Assembly: GCF_001625215.2 (NCBI RefSeq)
Contig: NC_030381.2
Coordinates: forward strand, 55,884,714-55,948,713
From: Daucus carota subsp. sativus
Taxonomy: Eukaryota; Streptophyta; Magnoliopsida; Apiales; Apiaceae
Direction: 5' to 3'
Length of the DNA stretch: 64,000 nt
The notes under the pieces were generated by a model, which had not been told where the DNA came from, did no database searches, and was given only the letters and a program-made list of their open reading frames with translations. This document shows, piece after piece, positions 13,113 to 25,866 of the stretch. Position numbers and translations under genes: made by a program. Positions within the stretch are counted from its first letter, which is position 1. Each line of letters starts with the position of its first letter.

Positions 13113-14696
13113 CCCTGTAAAAATAATAATCTGCTACATGGTCATGCGATCGCTGAGCACTTAAATGAAATGGAGCAACAGAAAAACTTATGGAAGCCTT
13201 ATGGCCTATTACTTAAACTCCAAATTTGGCAGAAACACAAGCCTGGCAAATTCATGCATAAATACTAAAGAAAAGAAAATAGTAGGTGGAAGATTAACAT
13301 CCACTGAACTGGATTTCCATATAATATAACAGAAAGGAAATGTGAATCATTAAAAACAATCGTGGGTCGAGATTTTAAAGTAACGGTATTATAAATTCCT
13401 GGTGTTAGTTTTATATTCTGAAAGCCCGCCAAATGGGACCAATAATTTTACATCCAAAAAATACATCAGTATCTGTATTCAAAATGATAATACCTTACCC
13501 AGGACTGAGTGGATTTACATCCAAAATGCAGAGGCATGTATCATCTTCATAAATCTGCCAAATTTAAGAAGGAATCAGAGAAGATGGGGTAAATTAAGAG
13601 CATAATTAATATCACAGCAGATGCAAACTTGGTTTTAATATCAACGTGTTTGAATGTCAAAGAAATTTTTAAAGGAGGAATAACGAAAGTCTAGAAATCA
13701 TGTCGTGTACTAAAGTTGGCTGGTGCTTTATCTTGTGTGTAATGATCAGCTTTCAAATATCAAAGATTGATAATGAGAGGCGACTAGTTGCAAGAGCTAT
13801 GTCTCACACTCTATTTTGCATAAGCCAATTAACTGTTTAACACATGTATAAAAAATACAAAATCCTGATCTAGCTGACTTTCAAAATCACCACTTGGATG
13901 AAAGTAATCCTACCTAAAAACATATGGAAAACCTTTGATAACTGCATTATCTCTAATAGTTTACCAATCCAATTATTACTCGCTTAATGGCTAAAGCAAA
14001 GTGAAGTCATACTTCTGTGTATCCAGAATAAAATAATCTAAAGCATCACTAGATTGGAGCTAATAACCAGATACCAATTTTAAAAAGAAGCAATAGCATG
14101 CGAAGAATAAAACTCTCATTTAAACACTAATAACCACAGTAATAATTTAATGAATCCCTAATTTTTATAATAGCTACAGTGGTTCACAAATCTTCAAGTC
14201 TTCACCAGAATAACAATGGGGAGAAATAATAAGCAGCTCATATATTATATGTATCTTAAAACTAGCCTTTAGAACATTTCAAGAAAAAATGGCCACAAAT
14301 TACAAAACCCAAGATAATCAATAACAGAAAGTTGTGATTTTTAGCACCAAAACACAGAAAACCAACCCATTTCAACAGACTAAGAATAGTTTCTAGCACA
14401 AAACGGAAAAAGTTACAATTTTAGCACTAAAAACACACACACACAAAAAACCCAAATTAATGGAATATATAATGAGCAAGAAAAAAGATTAGAGGGGTTT
14501 GTTTAACCTTAAAAGCAGGGGAATCTCCTGAAATAATCTTGCAGAAAACACAAGAGGCAGAAGGGTTATTATCTTTGTTGATATCATTATCATCCGAAGA
14601 AGAAGAATGAGAATTTGCGAGTGAAATGATGGAGTTAGGAGAGGAGAGTGGTTGTAAATGACAAGTGAGAACAGAGAGGCGTCGTTGGGCTTCCAT
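10440..14696 (-). CDS. HINT3: HIT-family nucleotide hydrolase, HINT3-like
   Basis: Seven exons on the minus strand: 14508-14696, 13499-13554, 12843-12900, 11633-11699, 10879-10934, 10683-10736, 10440-10589; 630 nt, 209 residues. The N-terminus MEAQRRLSVLTCHL resembles my memory of Arabidopsis HINT3, followed by a Ser/Asn-rich stretch. The HIT domain begins CVFCKIISGDSPAFK and runs through IYEDDTCLCILDVNPLSPGH, SLIIPKGHF and LLVNNGAAAGQ to the histidine triad HTHIHII, whose middle histidine forms the nucleotidyl-enzyme link. HIT enzymes hydrolyse nucleoside phosphoramidates or adenylyl compounds; the true substrate is not evident. An in-frame ATG at 14741 would add a hydrophobic 15-residue leader (MFLPLLLVLHLFLIA), so a secreted or organelle-targeted form is possible. 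I prefer 14696 by homology. Intron 2 contains a 35-base poly-C run. Confidence 0.9.
12107..12565. mobile_element. Degraded MITE with GAGCTTGAGC-type repeats
   Basis: Lies in a HINT3 intron. Ends read AGGAGTGTAA on the left and, inverted, AGGGTTGTAA on the right. Subterminal regions are built from short units (GAGCTTGAGC, GAGCCGAGCC, CTCGAGG) around an AT-rich core. The layout matches the element at 760-1166, but no target duplication survives that I can recognise. Confidence 0.6.
13077..13111 (+). repeat. Uninterrupted poly-C tract, 35 bases
   Basis: Thirty-five consecutive C inside HINT3 intron 2, between exons at 12843-12900 and 13499-13554. The transcribed strand sense (minus) therefore carries poly-G. 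Long G runs can form quadruplexes and are hard to sequence, so the exact length is uncertain. Confidence 0.9.
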
Positions 14697-17600
14697 GGCT
14701 ATCAAGAACAAGTGAAGCACAAGGAGGAGAGGTAAGAACAAGGGGTCGTGTCCAAGTGTTTGGCCATGCTTTTTGTTGCCTATTTTCGTTGCTTTGATTG
14801 ATAGCTTCTGAGATATACTTTGAGCTCAGTATAGTTTATTACAAAATGTTTTTTTATTAAAGTTTCGGTCCGGGACCGTTCCCGATGATAAAAAATATAT
14901 TGATTTAAAATATAAATTTCGGAATCTAAAAAAAAAAAATTAGATATATATATAATTATTAAATCATATCAAAGGAGCAAGATTGAATAATCCGGTGATT
15001 TAAATAATATTTCATGATTATTTCTAAATCTCTGATATATTTTAGCGATTTGAATATAGGTGTAGATTAGTTGATGACTCCATTCCTGGTGGAGATGGGT
15101 TGGTATTTGCAAGGTAGAGAGACACATGGATATGTTTTGTTTTGGCGTATATCGACATGCCTCGGAGTTGTAATTGTTGCTATGCTTTATCCCATTTATT
15201 TCGAATTCAGTTCAATTTGGATAAATTAATATGACCGGAATAAATAAATACTTTTAATTCGTCATTTATGTTATTTCGCGGTTATAAATTCTTTTAATTT
15301 GTCATTTATGTGGTGTCGGGGTTAATGAAATTAATTAAATTTCATCGAATTATTCACAAATATACGAAATGGTATAGAAAAATCTTTGAACTAACGACCA
15401 AATTTAAGGGCGAATATTTGTATCATGCACAAGCTGTGAGCTCCGAGTCTCCGACTCTATTTTCTGTAACGGAATTTTGCCTTATCCGATTATCTTTGTC
15501 ACGCCACGTCAGCAAGAGCATTGTTTTTAACTCTGGCCCAGCCCATGTTCAACGGGAATCCAAAATCATGGACCTTACCACTCCCGTATATGGACTATAC
15601 AGATCACAACTTGTTTTCGAGTTACAGGTGACGGCCCAAATATAATCACTGGTTATGAAATATTTACACCTTTCGCGGCCCTATTCTTGTTCATGGCCCA
15701 AACTTTTAGTGCATAGCCCGAACTCATATTTTGGGCTTGCACGAGACCATGAGTCCATGACGCCATACGCGGATCCCAGTCCCACCAAACTAGTGTATGC
15801 GAAAATGTCAAAGCCAAGTGACATTATAGTTTGAACCAAATCTAACGAACACCCGCAAAATCTTGGATCTGAATCCGGCTCGAATCAACTGTTTGAAGAA
15901 TCTTGTCGCATTTACTTCACCTTGAAAAAGTGTACAAGTCAATGGCTGTTGTTTGAAGCTGCATTTTATATAGGCAAGTCTTGGTTTTAATGTCATATAC
16001 TGACTTCTCGTCTAGTGTTTATATTTGAATAGAGTCAAGTTGACACAAAACTAAAGCAGCTGTTCATGAATTCAGCCATACATTAAGGGAAAATACGCCC
16101 GATGCATGAATTCACAAGTGAAACATTCAAATCCATCTTCTCTGCTCCAGACTTGTATTTTATGTGCACACATGTTTACACTTCCGCGATTCTCAATTCC
16201 GCGTAATTATGATTTGTTAATTATTCAGGGAGTAAGAGTATCTCAAAAAGTCTCCTAATTGGTTGTTAAAGATAAAAATAAAATTCTTAATAAAGTGGGT
16301 GTAAATTTAAGAATATCAACTTCGACAATGTTATTTACACTCCTTTATTTTGTAGTATATGAATTGAAAAAAAAGTGCAAAATAACGAAAAAACAAATAT
16401 TTTATTATTAAAAATAAGTTTAGAATCATATCGAAAATCTTAGTAGAAAAGAAGAGAAATATAAGCTGTTAATATATTTTCTTCCAGCAAAGAGCATTCA
16501 ATAATTTTTTTAATGGAATTACCTACGAGAGACGAATGATAATAGGGCAGGCAATAATAGGAAAAGAGTGAGCATGCGTTAAATACGTTACATGCACAAA
16601 GCCTCTTTTTTTAATTTTCACATTTTATATCATATCCTCCGACTCATAAAATGCATTTAGTCCAACTTACAGATATATCGGTTCGTAACATTCCACAAAA
16701 CGCTGCTAACGTTGACTTTCACACCCATCTCACCTCAATACTAATCGCATCACAACTCATGTTTCGCTCTCGTTACAGTGTTCTGGAACTCTGTAATGTC
16801 AATCTAATTAATCTTCCATTAATTTTTATTTCGTGACTTCACCGAATAAGTATAATTTCTTAATTAAGTATAATTCTTGTCTTTTATAACACTAATTTTA
16901 ATTAAAAATTAATATTATGTTCTTATAATAAATAAAATTTGTAAGAGGAATTAATGATATTACATATTGAAAACCGTGATGGGTCTCATCTCATCCATTT
17001 AGAGTAATGTCGACCCAATGACAGCGGTCAAATTCCGCAATTCACAGGGAGTTGAGTGTTGATGCAACAAAGAAGCCAACTTGTTGTCACCTTCTCTAAG
17101 TGAATTGAAAGATAACTAGTAGTCATAAATTAACTTCGCTGAGCAACAGTATAGTGGTAAGAATGAATTCACACAAGGAATGTGTACGCCATTCACACAT
17201 AATATAGGCATCACCGACTTCCCATGAGTCGTGTAGTTTGCAGGGGCTCTTCTCTCCTAATTCTAGTGGTGTGGTGGTCAAATTAAGGACCTTTCCCATG
17301 CTATATGCTCATGTCCACATGCCAATTTCGCGTGTCTTCTGTTTTTCCAGTAAGTTTTGGTTTGTGGGTTTAGATATTTTTGCTTGTCAATCACCCACTC
17401 ATATGTCCTTTCAGTTGCAGAATTCATTTAATCTCAGACTCTTTCAAAATCCATTCTCATAATAATTTTAGCATATAAATAGTTTCTGTAAAAACTGAAA
17501 AACAGTTTCTTCTAAAAATATAGGAGAACCTGTTTTTTTAAAAACAGCTTTCAGTTAAAAATTGTTATTTGAAAAGTAGTTTTTAGATTTACTAAACAAT

Positions 17601-17756
17601 ATTTTACTTATTTTTCAGCTAACAGTATCGAAAAAGTTTTACCCCATAACTTGGGATGAAATAGTTTAGGGCAGAGTCCCCGCGTTATTTGTAGTGGACA
17701 CTGTATATGTACGTTTTATTTCATTTCTTTATCTTACTCATTTATCTCTTTTCGCC
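14697..17756. other. Long intergenic region, no gene found
   Basis: Three kilobases between the HINT3 start (minus) and the AIR12-like gene (plus). A short imperfect duplication of TTTTAATTxGTCATTTATG lies near 15251-15310. Open frames at 15310-15645 and 15808-15996 show no recognisable domain and no splice context. Long AT-rich stretches lie at 16220-16480 and 16840-16960. A tRNA-like box (ATAGTGGTAAGAATG near 17150) has no matching body. Confidence 0.5.
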
Positions 17757-17763
17757 TATATAG
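17757..17763 (+). promoter_or_regulatory. TATA box of the AIR12-like gene
   Basis: TATATAG lies 89 bp upstream of the ATG at 17852. A pyrimidine-rich leader (CTCTCTGCGTTCTCTCTCTC, about 17827-17850) lies just before the start, which fits a short plant 5' UTR. Confidence 0.6.
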
Positions 17764-17851
17764 TATTAGCATCTCTCTGTACACCAATCATAACATTATT
17801 ATCTATTCATCATTCTTCACTTGTTTTCTCTCTGCGTTCTCTCTCTCTGCA

Positions 17852-18562
17852 ATGAAGCTCTGCCTGCTGTTCTTGCTCTCACTCATTATACTATTATCTT
17901 CTTCCACTACACATTCTCTAAAATGTACTTCACAGACCTTCACAAACAACAAGCTCTACAAAAACTGCACTGATCTTCCCACTCTAGGCTCCTACCTTCA
18001 CTACACCCACGATGCCGATGAATCTACTCTATCCGTCGTATTCTCCGCGCCGCCTGCAAAGCCCGACGGCTGGATCGCCTGGGGGATCAACCCGAATGGC
18101 ACGGGAATGGTGGGCACTCAAGCTCTCATCGCCTTCAAGAAATCCAACGGCAAAATAACTGTCAAGCCATACAATCTCGTGTCCTATGGCCAAATAGTGC
18201 AGACCAAGCTATCGTTCGACGTGTCTGACACCGCCGCAGAGTATTCTGACGGTGTCATGAGGATATTCGCCACGTGGGAATTACCGGAGAATACGACTGT
18301 GATCAACCAGGTCTGGCAAGTGGGAGCTTCCGTGGATGATGAGGTGCCGGCTAAGCATGCGTTTGATCCGGTTAACTTAAATTCGAAAGGAGAGCTGAAG
18401 CTAAATGAAACCAGTGCGGCTAGTCCCAGTCCTAGTCCTAGCAGCAGCGACGATGATTCGGCTGGAAAGGAGGATAAAAATGAGAGTTCTAGAATCGGTG
18501 GCATCAGATTTGGTTTATATCTTGCAGTTCTGTTCTCTGTTTTCGGATTTTTGTCGTTATAA
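17852..18562 (+). CDS. AIR12: AIR12-like DOMON haem protein, GPI-anchored
   Basis: A single exon of 236 residues. Residues 1-22 form a signal peptide (MKLCLLFLLSLIILLSSSTT). The DOMON domain follows (about 24-180), opening LKCTSQTFTNNKLYKNC and including KPDGWIAWGINP, GTGMVGTQALIAF and PAKHAFDPVNLNSKG. By analogy with AIR12, the Met of GMVG and the His of KHAF are the b-haem ligands (family knowledge). A Pro/Ser linker (SPSPSPSSS) and an acidic stretch lead to a hydrophobic tail FGLYLAVLFSVFGFLSL, the pattern of a GPI-anchor signal. The protein would sit on the outer face of the plasma membrane and pass electrons between ascorbate or superoxide and partners. A paralogous DOMON-b561 gene faces it at 21471-23706. 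Confidence 0.92.
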   Translation: MKLCLLFLLSLIILLSSSTTHSLKCTSQTFTNNKLYKNCTDLPTLGSYLHYTHDADESTLSVVFSAPPAKPDGWIAWGINPNGTGMVGTQALIAFKKSNGKITVKPYNLVSYGQIVQTKLSFDVSDTAAEYSDGVMRIFATWELPENTTVINQVWQVGASVDDEVPAKHAFDPVNLNSKGELKLNETSAASPSPSPSSSDDDSAGKEDKNESSRIGGIRFGLYLAVLFSVFGFLSL

Positions 18563-18864
18563 TTTGAGTTTGAGAAGTGTGTGATTGTAGTATGGTTCTT
18601 CATTGTGTTATTTTACTGATGGAACCATATATATTGTACTAGTACTTGTATTCAATGTATTAAATCACCTAGCTACCAAACTGTGACCATCAGCTTGATC
18701 TGGTATAATATTAGCTGCTATCAATTTTCTACAATAATTCTTCTAGAAAGTTAGTTATCTCAGCTCTCTGTTTCCGCAAGATCTCTTGTATTAGATTTCG
18801 TACGTTCTCAGCCACACTCGCTCCCATCCTACACTTAATTTTCTTTTGTGCATTAAAAACACTA

Positions 18865-19160
18865 ATGTCGCTTTCTATCCTGCTATCGCTCCTGATCACC
18901 GTGCTGCTACTGCTTACTTTAGTCCCGGTTCAGTCTTTAACTTGCACTTCACAAACAGCAAAAATAACAGTGATCTTCCAACTCTAGGCACTAATCCTGA
19001 TCACTGTAAACGCCAACGAATCTTCATTCTCAGTAGTACACGATAGCAATGGGATCGGGCTGCTAAGACTGACTCTAGCTCTCCTCGTGCTTTCAAGCAG
19101 TCGTATGGTGATAATGTGGTTTACATTACAGTGTCAGATTCATCCGCAGACTCTTTTAGA
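18865..19160 (+). pseudogene. Broken AIR12/DOMON copy
   Basis: The ATG at 18865 opens a signal-peptide-like leader (MSLSILLSLLITVLLLLTLV) followed by QSLTCTSQT, the same start of mature protein as in AIR12 and CYBDOM. After that, the match goes on only in another frame: DLPTLG is encoded at 18972-18989, shifted relative to the ATG, and much of the sequence in between is missing. A possible VSDSSADS match near 19133 echoes the AIR12 VSDTAAEY segment. This is a decayed host-gene duplicate only about 300 bp downstream of AIR12. Its 3' limit is uncertain. Confidence 0.7.
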
Positions 19161-21470
19161 AAGTGTGATTATACGACAGGTGGATGTCCATTATAGTACA
19201 ACTCTATACTCGATACATCAGTAATCACCAGAAATAAACAAAAATCTGAGTATCGAGGCCTAGGCTACATCCCCATTGCAACTTGAGGCAGAGTCTAAAC
19301 CAACATATTCGGCATAGTAAAATTTGGGAAAGAAAAAAAAATACGATGGTTACAGACGGTTTGTCAGATAGCTTAAACTCCACTTGTCTCTGGTTTGGAT
19401 TTAAAGAAAGAGTTCTGCGAAAATAAAGTTTATTTTTGTCATCAACTGTAAACCACACACGGCCTCTCCTCTCTACGCTTACATCCATAACTCTCTAACC
19501 CCCCTCTGCAAGTCTCGCACTGTCATGTTCCAATCAAGTGCTGTTAACAGTAACAGGTTCGATTTTATTAGCACGATATTGCATTTAGATATTCAGTCGA
19601 ATCTGCTGTCATCATCGACATTCCTAAGAAATATGACTATACGAGCAACTGGACGTGAAGGGCTCAAGTAGTCGAGATATACACGGGGCTCACACCAAAG
19701 GATAGGCTAGCAGCAGGAAAAAGGATAGAATTTCATGTCATGAATCATGATGTTAATTGTGTCTCCACCGCGGTAGATCCAAAAAGTGTATATTTGCGTC
19801 TAATTGCTAGTTGCCTAATCCTGACCAAATGCATTACACAAATTTAGTCAATTAACCTAGTTAACGAGTGTGAGGGATATCGTAGTAGTGCTAATTCACA
19901 TACTTAAAACATCATTAAGGACGTTCTTCAGAATTTTGGGTTTCATTCTCGGCTCACACAAGATTTCCTATAACCTATACTATTTTTAAAGAAGATGATT
20001 AGGTGGAAAAGTCAATCATAAAAATGCTTACCAGTTTCGTACTCCTCTCTTTCTACTTCAAACACAATCAAAAGAACACAGCACTTTACTTCTCCTTTAG
20101 ATAATTTAAATTCTAATCAACTCTGAAAATATTAAATAACATATCAGATTCGATATAGTATTATATTTACCACTATAATAATATATCAACATGCTATACT
20201 ATAATAATATAATTTGGTTGGGTAATATACAAAACTTGTTTGTAGTAGAGAGGGACCTGAGTGAGTGCAGAGTATTAAAGGAAGAAAACTACAGTACAAT
20301 ATTATATGGAAGCACTATTTTTGCATCTTATTAACATCATGTCATTAATTTACGCTGCATGTTAAATCCCAGAAGGTAAGGAGCATTTTTTCCCGTTTCT
20401 ATATTATGTAAATTACAGTTGTTTGTATATGATGCAGCTAGGGATGGGGGTGGTCCATTGATTATAACAGCTGCTGCCAATTCAATCAATTCATGGTCCA
20501 TTCCTTTTGTTTGGTCATCCAGACATCATCATGACATGTCTTCTTAAGATTATAAAGACGTTGTTAGTGTTGATTAATCATAATACACTATACTTAATTA
20601 CTTGTGGATCTTTCAATCAAATCCTCCCTTGCGTTACGGGGATGTCGATCTCTCATCCATCCCGTTCCATTATAATAGCATTTCTACATTGATTAATGGT
20701 CGTCAAGCACAGCTATTCAGATTGATAATATAGAAACGAAAACTAGCATAACTGTAACAGAGAGCAGCTAAAGTGATGTATAATCAGAGAATACAAACAA
20801 AGATTAAGACAAATAACAAGCAAGAAACTCCAAAAGCAAAACAGAGGACCTCGAGCCTCGACCACGTATCAAACATTGGGGCCAACAAATCACCAAACAA
20901 AGTAGAAGTATAAACCGAACCCTAAAAAGCATCAGAATAAAAAGGGGGAGATTTTAACTTGTTATGAATGACATTGTATGATTAGAGGATGGTCTATCAT
21001 TGAATCAATGCTATGGGGCACCTCAACATACTTTAAAATAAAGCTGGCTACACCTCAACATATCATAATCTTCTTTCTTCCCAGGAATGATGATGATTTT
21101 AGATTTTTTTCATCTTTAGAGGAGGCTCATGAAAAAGTACCGGTGCTAGTTGTAACTACAAGATTCTGATTGTCAGATGATATTCATTCATGATAAGGAA
21201 AGTAATTAGTTCTAACAACTCCGATGGATACCATAAAGAATGAAGCTGACAGCTTCAAGAGGAATAAGTTATGTACTCGTAAAGGCTACTGAATATGTGT
21301 ACAATATAAAGGGATAATCAAAGACTATTTTTACAGAAAATGTGAAATTTTTTAAATAAAGGGAAGCACACAAACAACCTATTCATAATAATATCTTAAA
21401 GCAATCAGAGGGACGCACCACAAACAATATCTTCCGAGGAACCTCAGTCCCCAGCCAACAAATTACTTCA
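19161..21470. other. Intergenic, no gene recognised
   Basis: AT-rich spacer between the AIR12 pseudogene and the 3' end of the CYBDOM gene. An open frame at 19225-19488 (minus) has no recognisable domain. The tract 19540-19760 has moderately coding-like composition but several stops. The last part (21200-21470) is probably the CYBDOM 3' UTR. Confidence 0.45.
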
Positions 21471-23706
21471 TCACTGTGAAAGCGGTTGTTGCCGACCATC
21501 TCCATTGTGCTCGCCATTGTAAGGTTTTGTAGAGCTCCTCGACTTCCTCTTTGAGACCATAATCCACGTGATTGCCTCTAATATTACAGCAATCACACCC
21601 AAGGCAATAATCACACCAATGTAAGCTCGTTTCCACTTCTCTTCTGGGTCCAAAATATCTAAACCTTTGAACACATTAATGATACTGAGGATGACAATCG
21701 CATAACCAAGTCCATGGTGGTAGATTCTCCAGTGAAGTCTGTACTTGTGGTCCTTCTCCGGTCTCAAAAACAATGCAAATATCTAATGGTAAACGTCAAA
21801 AAAGAGAGATGCCATAAGAACTTATATACAAAGTCTTCTTATACCAGTATAAAAAAGACAGACACAAATACAAAATTAATTTTTTTATCATAAACAATCA
21901 AAATTTGATTCTGATTATCAACAAGAATTTATCATGCATCGCTCATCATTTCCATTTCGATGACACTCAATTAATAGTTTCAAATGCTATATAGATATCC
22001 TAGCAGAACCATGTAGGATGACAAAAAAGGGGATTGCTATACTTGCCATATATTATGAAGGATTACATATTACGAACACAAGAATAGCTTACCTGAACTG
22101 TTGCAAGGACAAAGAGTGCAATTCCAATATTTCGGTGACTGCTGTACTTGACCCCCTTAGATTGACTCCCAAGCTTGAGGCCTGTTCCCCAACCAGCAAC
22201 CCCAACAGCATAAGCTGATACCTGGCAGAACACATGAAGATAAAACCACGCAGGATCTGCTGAAGGGAAAACGCTCATATACCTAGCAATGATGATTCCG
22301 AGCGGAAATAATATACCCCAACTCACAGCATTAAGAACTCCATGAATCTGAAACAAAACAATGAGATGTCTCTCAGATCCTATAAAAAATTTATCTTAGG
22401 ATATGATGTGTCAAAAGGCTAAGAAAGTGTTCAAGATGAGAAACCTAACACAAATATCTGGTAAAAACTTAATCTTTGATAATAATTATCTGTTTCAAAT
22501 ATTCCTACTAGATGATACAAATACAAATCTTCAGGTTGTGGACCATCAGAAGAAGCTGAAGGGGTAGAGCAGCACAGACTTCAGAAATTGTTGCTATGCT
22601 ATCTGCCTATCTGGTCTGGCAGATACAGAAAAGATTTCAGCTTTAAATTCTTTATCCCACAAAAATTTCAACACTTCTCTCAATTCATTGACCATACTCA
22701 GAGTACCAACAAAAAGACAAACTTTTAGAAAAAAAATCAAAATTATAGAGCCATAGAAAGAAGAAAAGTGGAGATGTAGAACAATTCAGACATTGTTGCT
22801 ATGCTGTCTTGTTCTGCACAAACAATAAAAAATCTCAACTTTAACCTCTTTATTCATTAAAATTTAAAAACCATTCCAAGATCCAAGTTTTCTCAAATAC
22901 TACTATTAAATATAACTAACACTCAAACTCACTTGCATATAGACATATATTATATAGAATTCTTGTACTCAGTTGTTTTTGAATCATAAAATACTGAAAA
23001 CACATAGGAGGGTGATTTAACAGGCTTACCCGCCTTCGTTCCAAATTCTGGGTTCGATTGGAAAAAAACATAAATACAAAAAAGTGCTTAAAAGACTTAC
23101 ATTTTTTTTCCTGTGTCTATCACCACCACCTCCAGTTGCACTGCTCTGTCCACTAGCCAAATCCAAGGTCCCTTTAGAATTCAAATTCGCCGGCTGAAAG
23201 TCATGCTTATCCGGCACACCTCCGGTGACCGACGCCCCCACCTGCCACACCTGATTCAGCTTCCCCATCTCCGGCAACGCCAGCGTGGCAAAAATCTTGA
23301 AAACCCCATCAGAAAACTCACCGCTCTTCTGGGTCACCTCAAAGCTCAACTTAGACTCGGCAATTGGGCCATAAGAAGTGATATTGTAGGTCTTGACAGC
23401 CACTGACCCATCTGGGTTCTTGAAGCCAATGAGAGCCTGTGAGCCGACCATTCCGGTTGCTGTTGGGTTGATGGCCCAGGCCACCCAGCCGTCGGGCTTG
23501 GGCGGCGTTGCAACAAAGGCTATTGAGAGAGATGATTTGGTAGCGTCATAAGTGTAGTGGAGGTAGGAGTTTAACTGGGGGAGATCATTGCAGTGCTGGT
23601 AGATTTTGTTGTTGGTGAATTTTTGGGAAGTGCAGGTGAGTGATTGTGAGGGCGAAAGTAATGAGAGAGAGAAAAGCAGGAGAATGGAGAGCTGTGTAAG
23701 CGCCAT
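21471..23706 (-). CDS. Cytochrome b561 and DOMON domain protein (CYBDOM)
   Basis: Three exons on the minus strand: 23101-23706, 22093-22347, 21471-21782; 390 residues, the usual size for this plant family. A signal peptide ([18 protein letters not shown]) leads into a DOMON domain nearly parallel to AIR12: [55 protein letters not shown]. Exon 2 carries the first b561 membrane helices with histidines in [18 protein letters not shown] and SSHRNIG. Exon 3 adds [14 protein letters not shown], two more helices and a basic, polar tail. The b561 core carries electrons across the plasma membrane from cytosolic ascorbate to the external DOMON haem. A (GA)n tract at about 23717-23750 sits in the leader; the start 23706 was chosen because upstream in-frame codons only encode the repeat. 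Confidence 0.93.
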
Positions 23707-23707
23707 G

Positions 23708-23716
<9 letters not shown>

Positions 23717-23750
<34 letters not shown>
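23717..23750 (-). repeat. (GA)n microsatellite in the CYBDOM leader
   Basis: A near-perfect GA repeat ends about 11 bp before the CYBDOM start codon, so the transcript would carry (UC)n. CT-rich leaders are common in plant genes. Translated upstream it gives only SLSLSL. Confidence 0.85.
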
Positions 23751-23753
<3 letters not shown>

Positions 23754-24250
23754 GGGTAAAAAAAGCGTGTAGTTGAAGAGAGTCTTCTTCTTTTGACGAT
23801 GATGATGATATTTTATGTAGGAGGCATGTTGGAAAGATAATGGTGTTCGAGGACCAGTTAAAGCACAATGTTTGCGAGTGTTCTGTATTATATAGGAGCA
23901 GTATATATTATTTTTCTTGTAATTTTGGAATATAAAATTGGGTGTTTTATTTTGCCAAAATAAAATTCGTTAGCTGATTGGTAGTAATTGAATATCGCGG
24001 TCCGTATCGAAGATGGGAACGTACGTACAAGTAGGGTAATGTGGGAAAGCAAGGTGTGAATGGGGGTGAAATATGTAAAGCTGAGAAGAATTTGGTGGGT
24101 TTCCAATTTCCATAAAGACATCAAGGTGTGGGTTGTCAAAACAGAGAGCAAACATGGTAAATTTTACAACTTTATGGAAATCAATTGATGGATGGGCGAC
24201 TTGCTTTATTCAATTTCAACCCTTTTTTCTTAGAGATCGTGGCGCCTGAG

Positions 24251-25610
24251 AGATGGGTACATCCTTCGGGTTGAACGGGTTTGACGGAATTTATTAACCC
24301 AATCTGAATTTCAACTCAACCCAAATCGTATAAATTTATAACCCAAACCAATTGTAGTATTTCGGTTTAGTTGGATTAATAAATGGGTTAATTATCAAGT
24401 TGGTCACTGAAGTGGGTTTAATGTATCAAGTTGGTCACTGAACTCAAAACGGTATCAAGATGGTCACTGAAGTGGCCATAAATATCAAACAAGTACCTTG
24501 AAATATGAGTTCAAGCAGTAAAAATATTATTTATAAAGTTTTACACATTATTTTTTAATGTTACCAAAACCAAGTAAAATGTAATGACTTCTAATATTTA
24601 TGATAAAAAAATTAGATTTTATCAAGATTGTTTATTATTTATTTTTAATTAAAACAAAGATATAACTATATAATAAAATATAAATAATAAATAAACTTGA
24701 TAAAATATAAATATATTATTTTAAATACTAGAAGTCATAAACTTTTAGTTGGTTGTGATAACATTTAAAAATAATGTGTAAAACTTTATAAATAATATGT
24801 TTACTGCTTGAACTCATATTTCAAAGTACTTGTTTGATATTTATGACCACTTCGGTGACCATCTTGATACCGTTTTAAGTTCAGTGACCAACTTGATACA
24901 TTAAGCTCACTTCAGTGAGCAACTTGATAATTAACCCATTAATAAATTATATATAACTAGAACGAAAAGTCTCAAGATCTTAAAAATTAAAGATAGTTCA
25001 TAATCTTCGGTGTCAAATAGGTCTTCAACATCCAATTTTTTACACTAAAAATTACTTTAACAATCTTGTCAAAGACATAAAATTGAATTCAATTAAAAAA
25101 ATAAGTAATAACAAATAATGAACAAATATATTCATGAATTTAATTTCATATTCTCATTCATGTTTGTTTGCTACTTAAATAGATAAATTTAAGGCCATAA
25201 ATACATTTATTTAACAAACAAACAATATTTATGTTTGTGTGCTCCTAAACAATCCAATTAGTTGAGGATTTTAAATTTAATCTCATATTCTTATTCATAA
25301 ATTTAATCTCATATATATTTAAATAGCAAACAAAAATTAATATATTATAGTTAAGGAGCATACAAATACAATAAAACTAAATGGACTAGGCTAATATATG
25401 ATGCGATGGATAAATTATTACGTTCTCATATTTTCCATCGGGTTGAGTTGGATCGGTTTATAAACCCTAAATCCATGTCCAACCTAACTAAATCGGATTA
25501 ATACTTTTCCAATCCAATTACTTATTAGGTTAAAAAATTTCGGATTGAATCAGATGAAATATGTTCGGTTTTGATCGGGTTGGTCGGTTTCACCCACCCG
25601 TACACACCCC
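24251..25610. mobile_element. Old MITE with GGGT/CACCC-rich ends, holding a younger MITE
   Basis: The left end AGATGGGTACATCC is mirrored by the right end GTACACACCCC. Subterminal sequence on both sides repeats CGGGTTG, GGTTTAG and CCAACC-type units. Flanks GCCTGAGAG and GCTTGACAC could be a decayed 9-bp duplication (6 of 9). The region 24385-24937 inside it is a separate, later insertion. The rest of the core is AT-rich with no gene. Confidence 0.55.
24385..24937. mobile_element. Foldback-like MITE with about 150-bp inverted repeats
   Basis: A 553-bp element flanked by an exact 10-bp repeat ATTAATAAAT (24375-24384 and 24938-24947). The ends are GGGTTAATTATCAAGTTG and its inverse. The inverted arms continue for roughly 150 bp and contain three head-to-tail variants of AAGTTGGTCACTGAA. 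The centre is AT-rich. Target size and long arms suggest a Mutator-type MITE. A transcript would fold into a long hairpin. Confidence 0.85.
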
Positions 25611-25866
25611 TGCTTGACACACACATATGCGAGGGCATGTTAAGTAGTTTTCGTATGCTAACGATCTGTGAAGTAGCTTACAGAATTTTGACCTACGGAC
25701 ATACAGGACAGCTGCAGAACGGCAAAAGGAGCAATCAAGCAAAGAATACTAGGATGCACTAGGTTTTAAACGTCATTGCTGCATTAAAACAAACATATGT
25801 GGAATGATTTTGGTCAGAATCCCTTGAATGGTAAAATACAGAGTGCCATTAGTACAGAAAAATCAA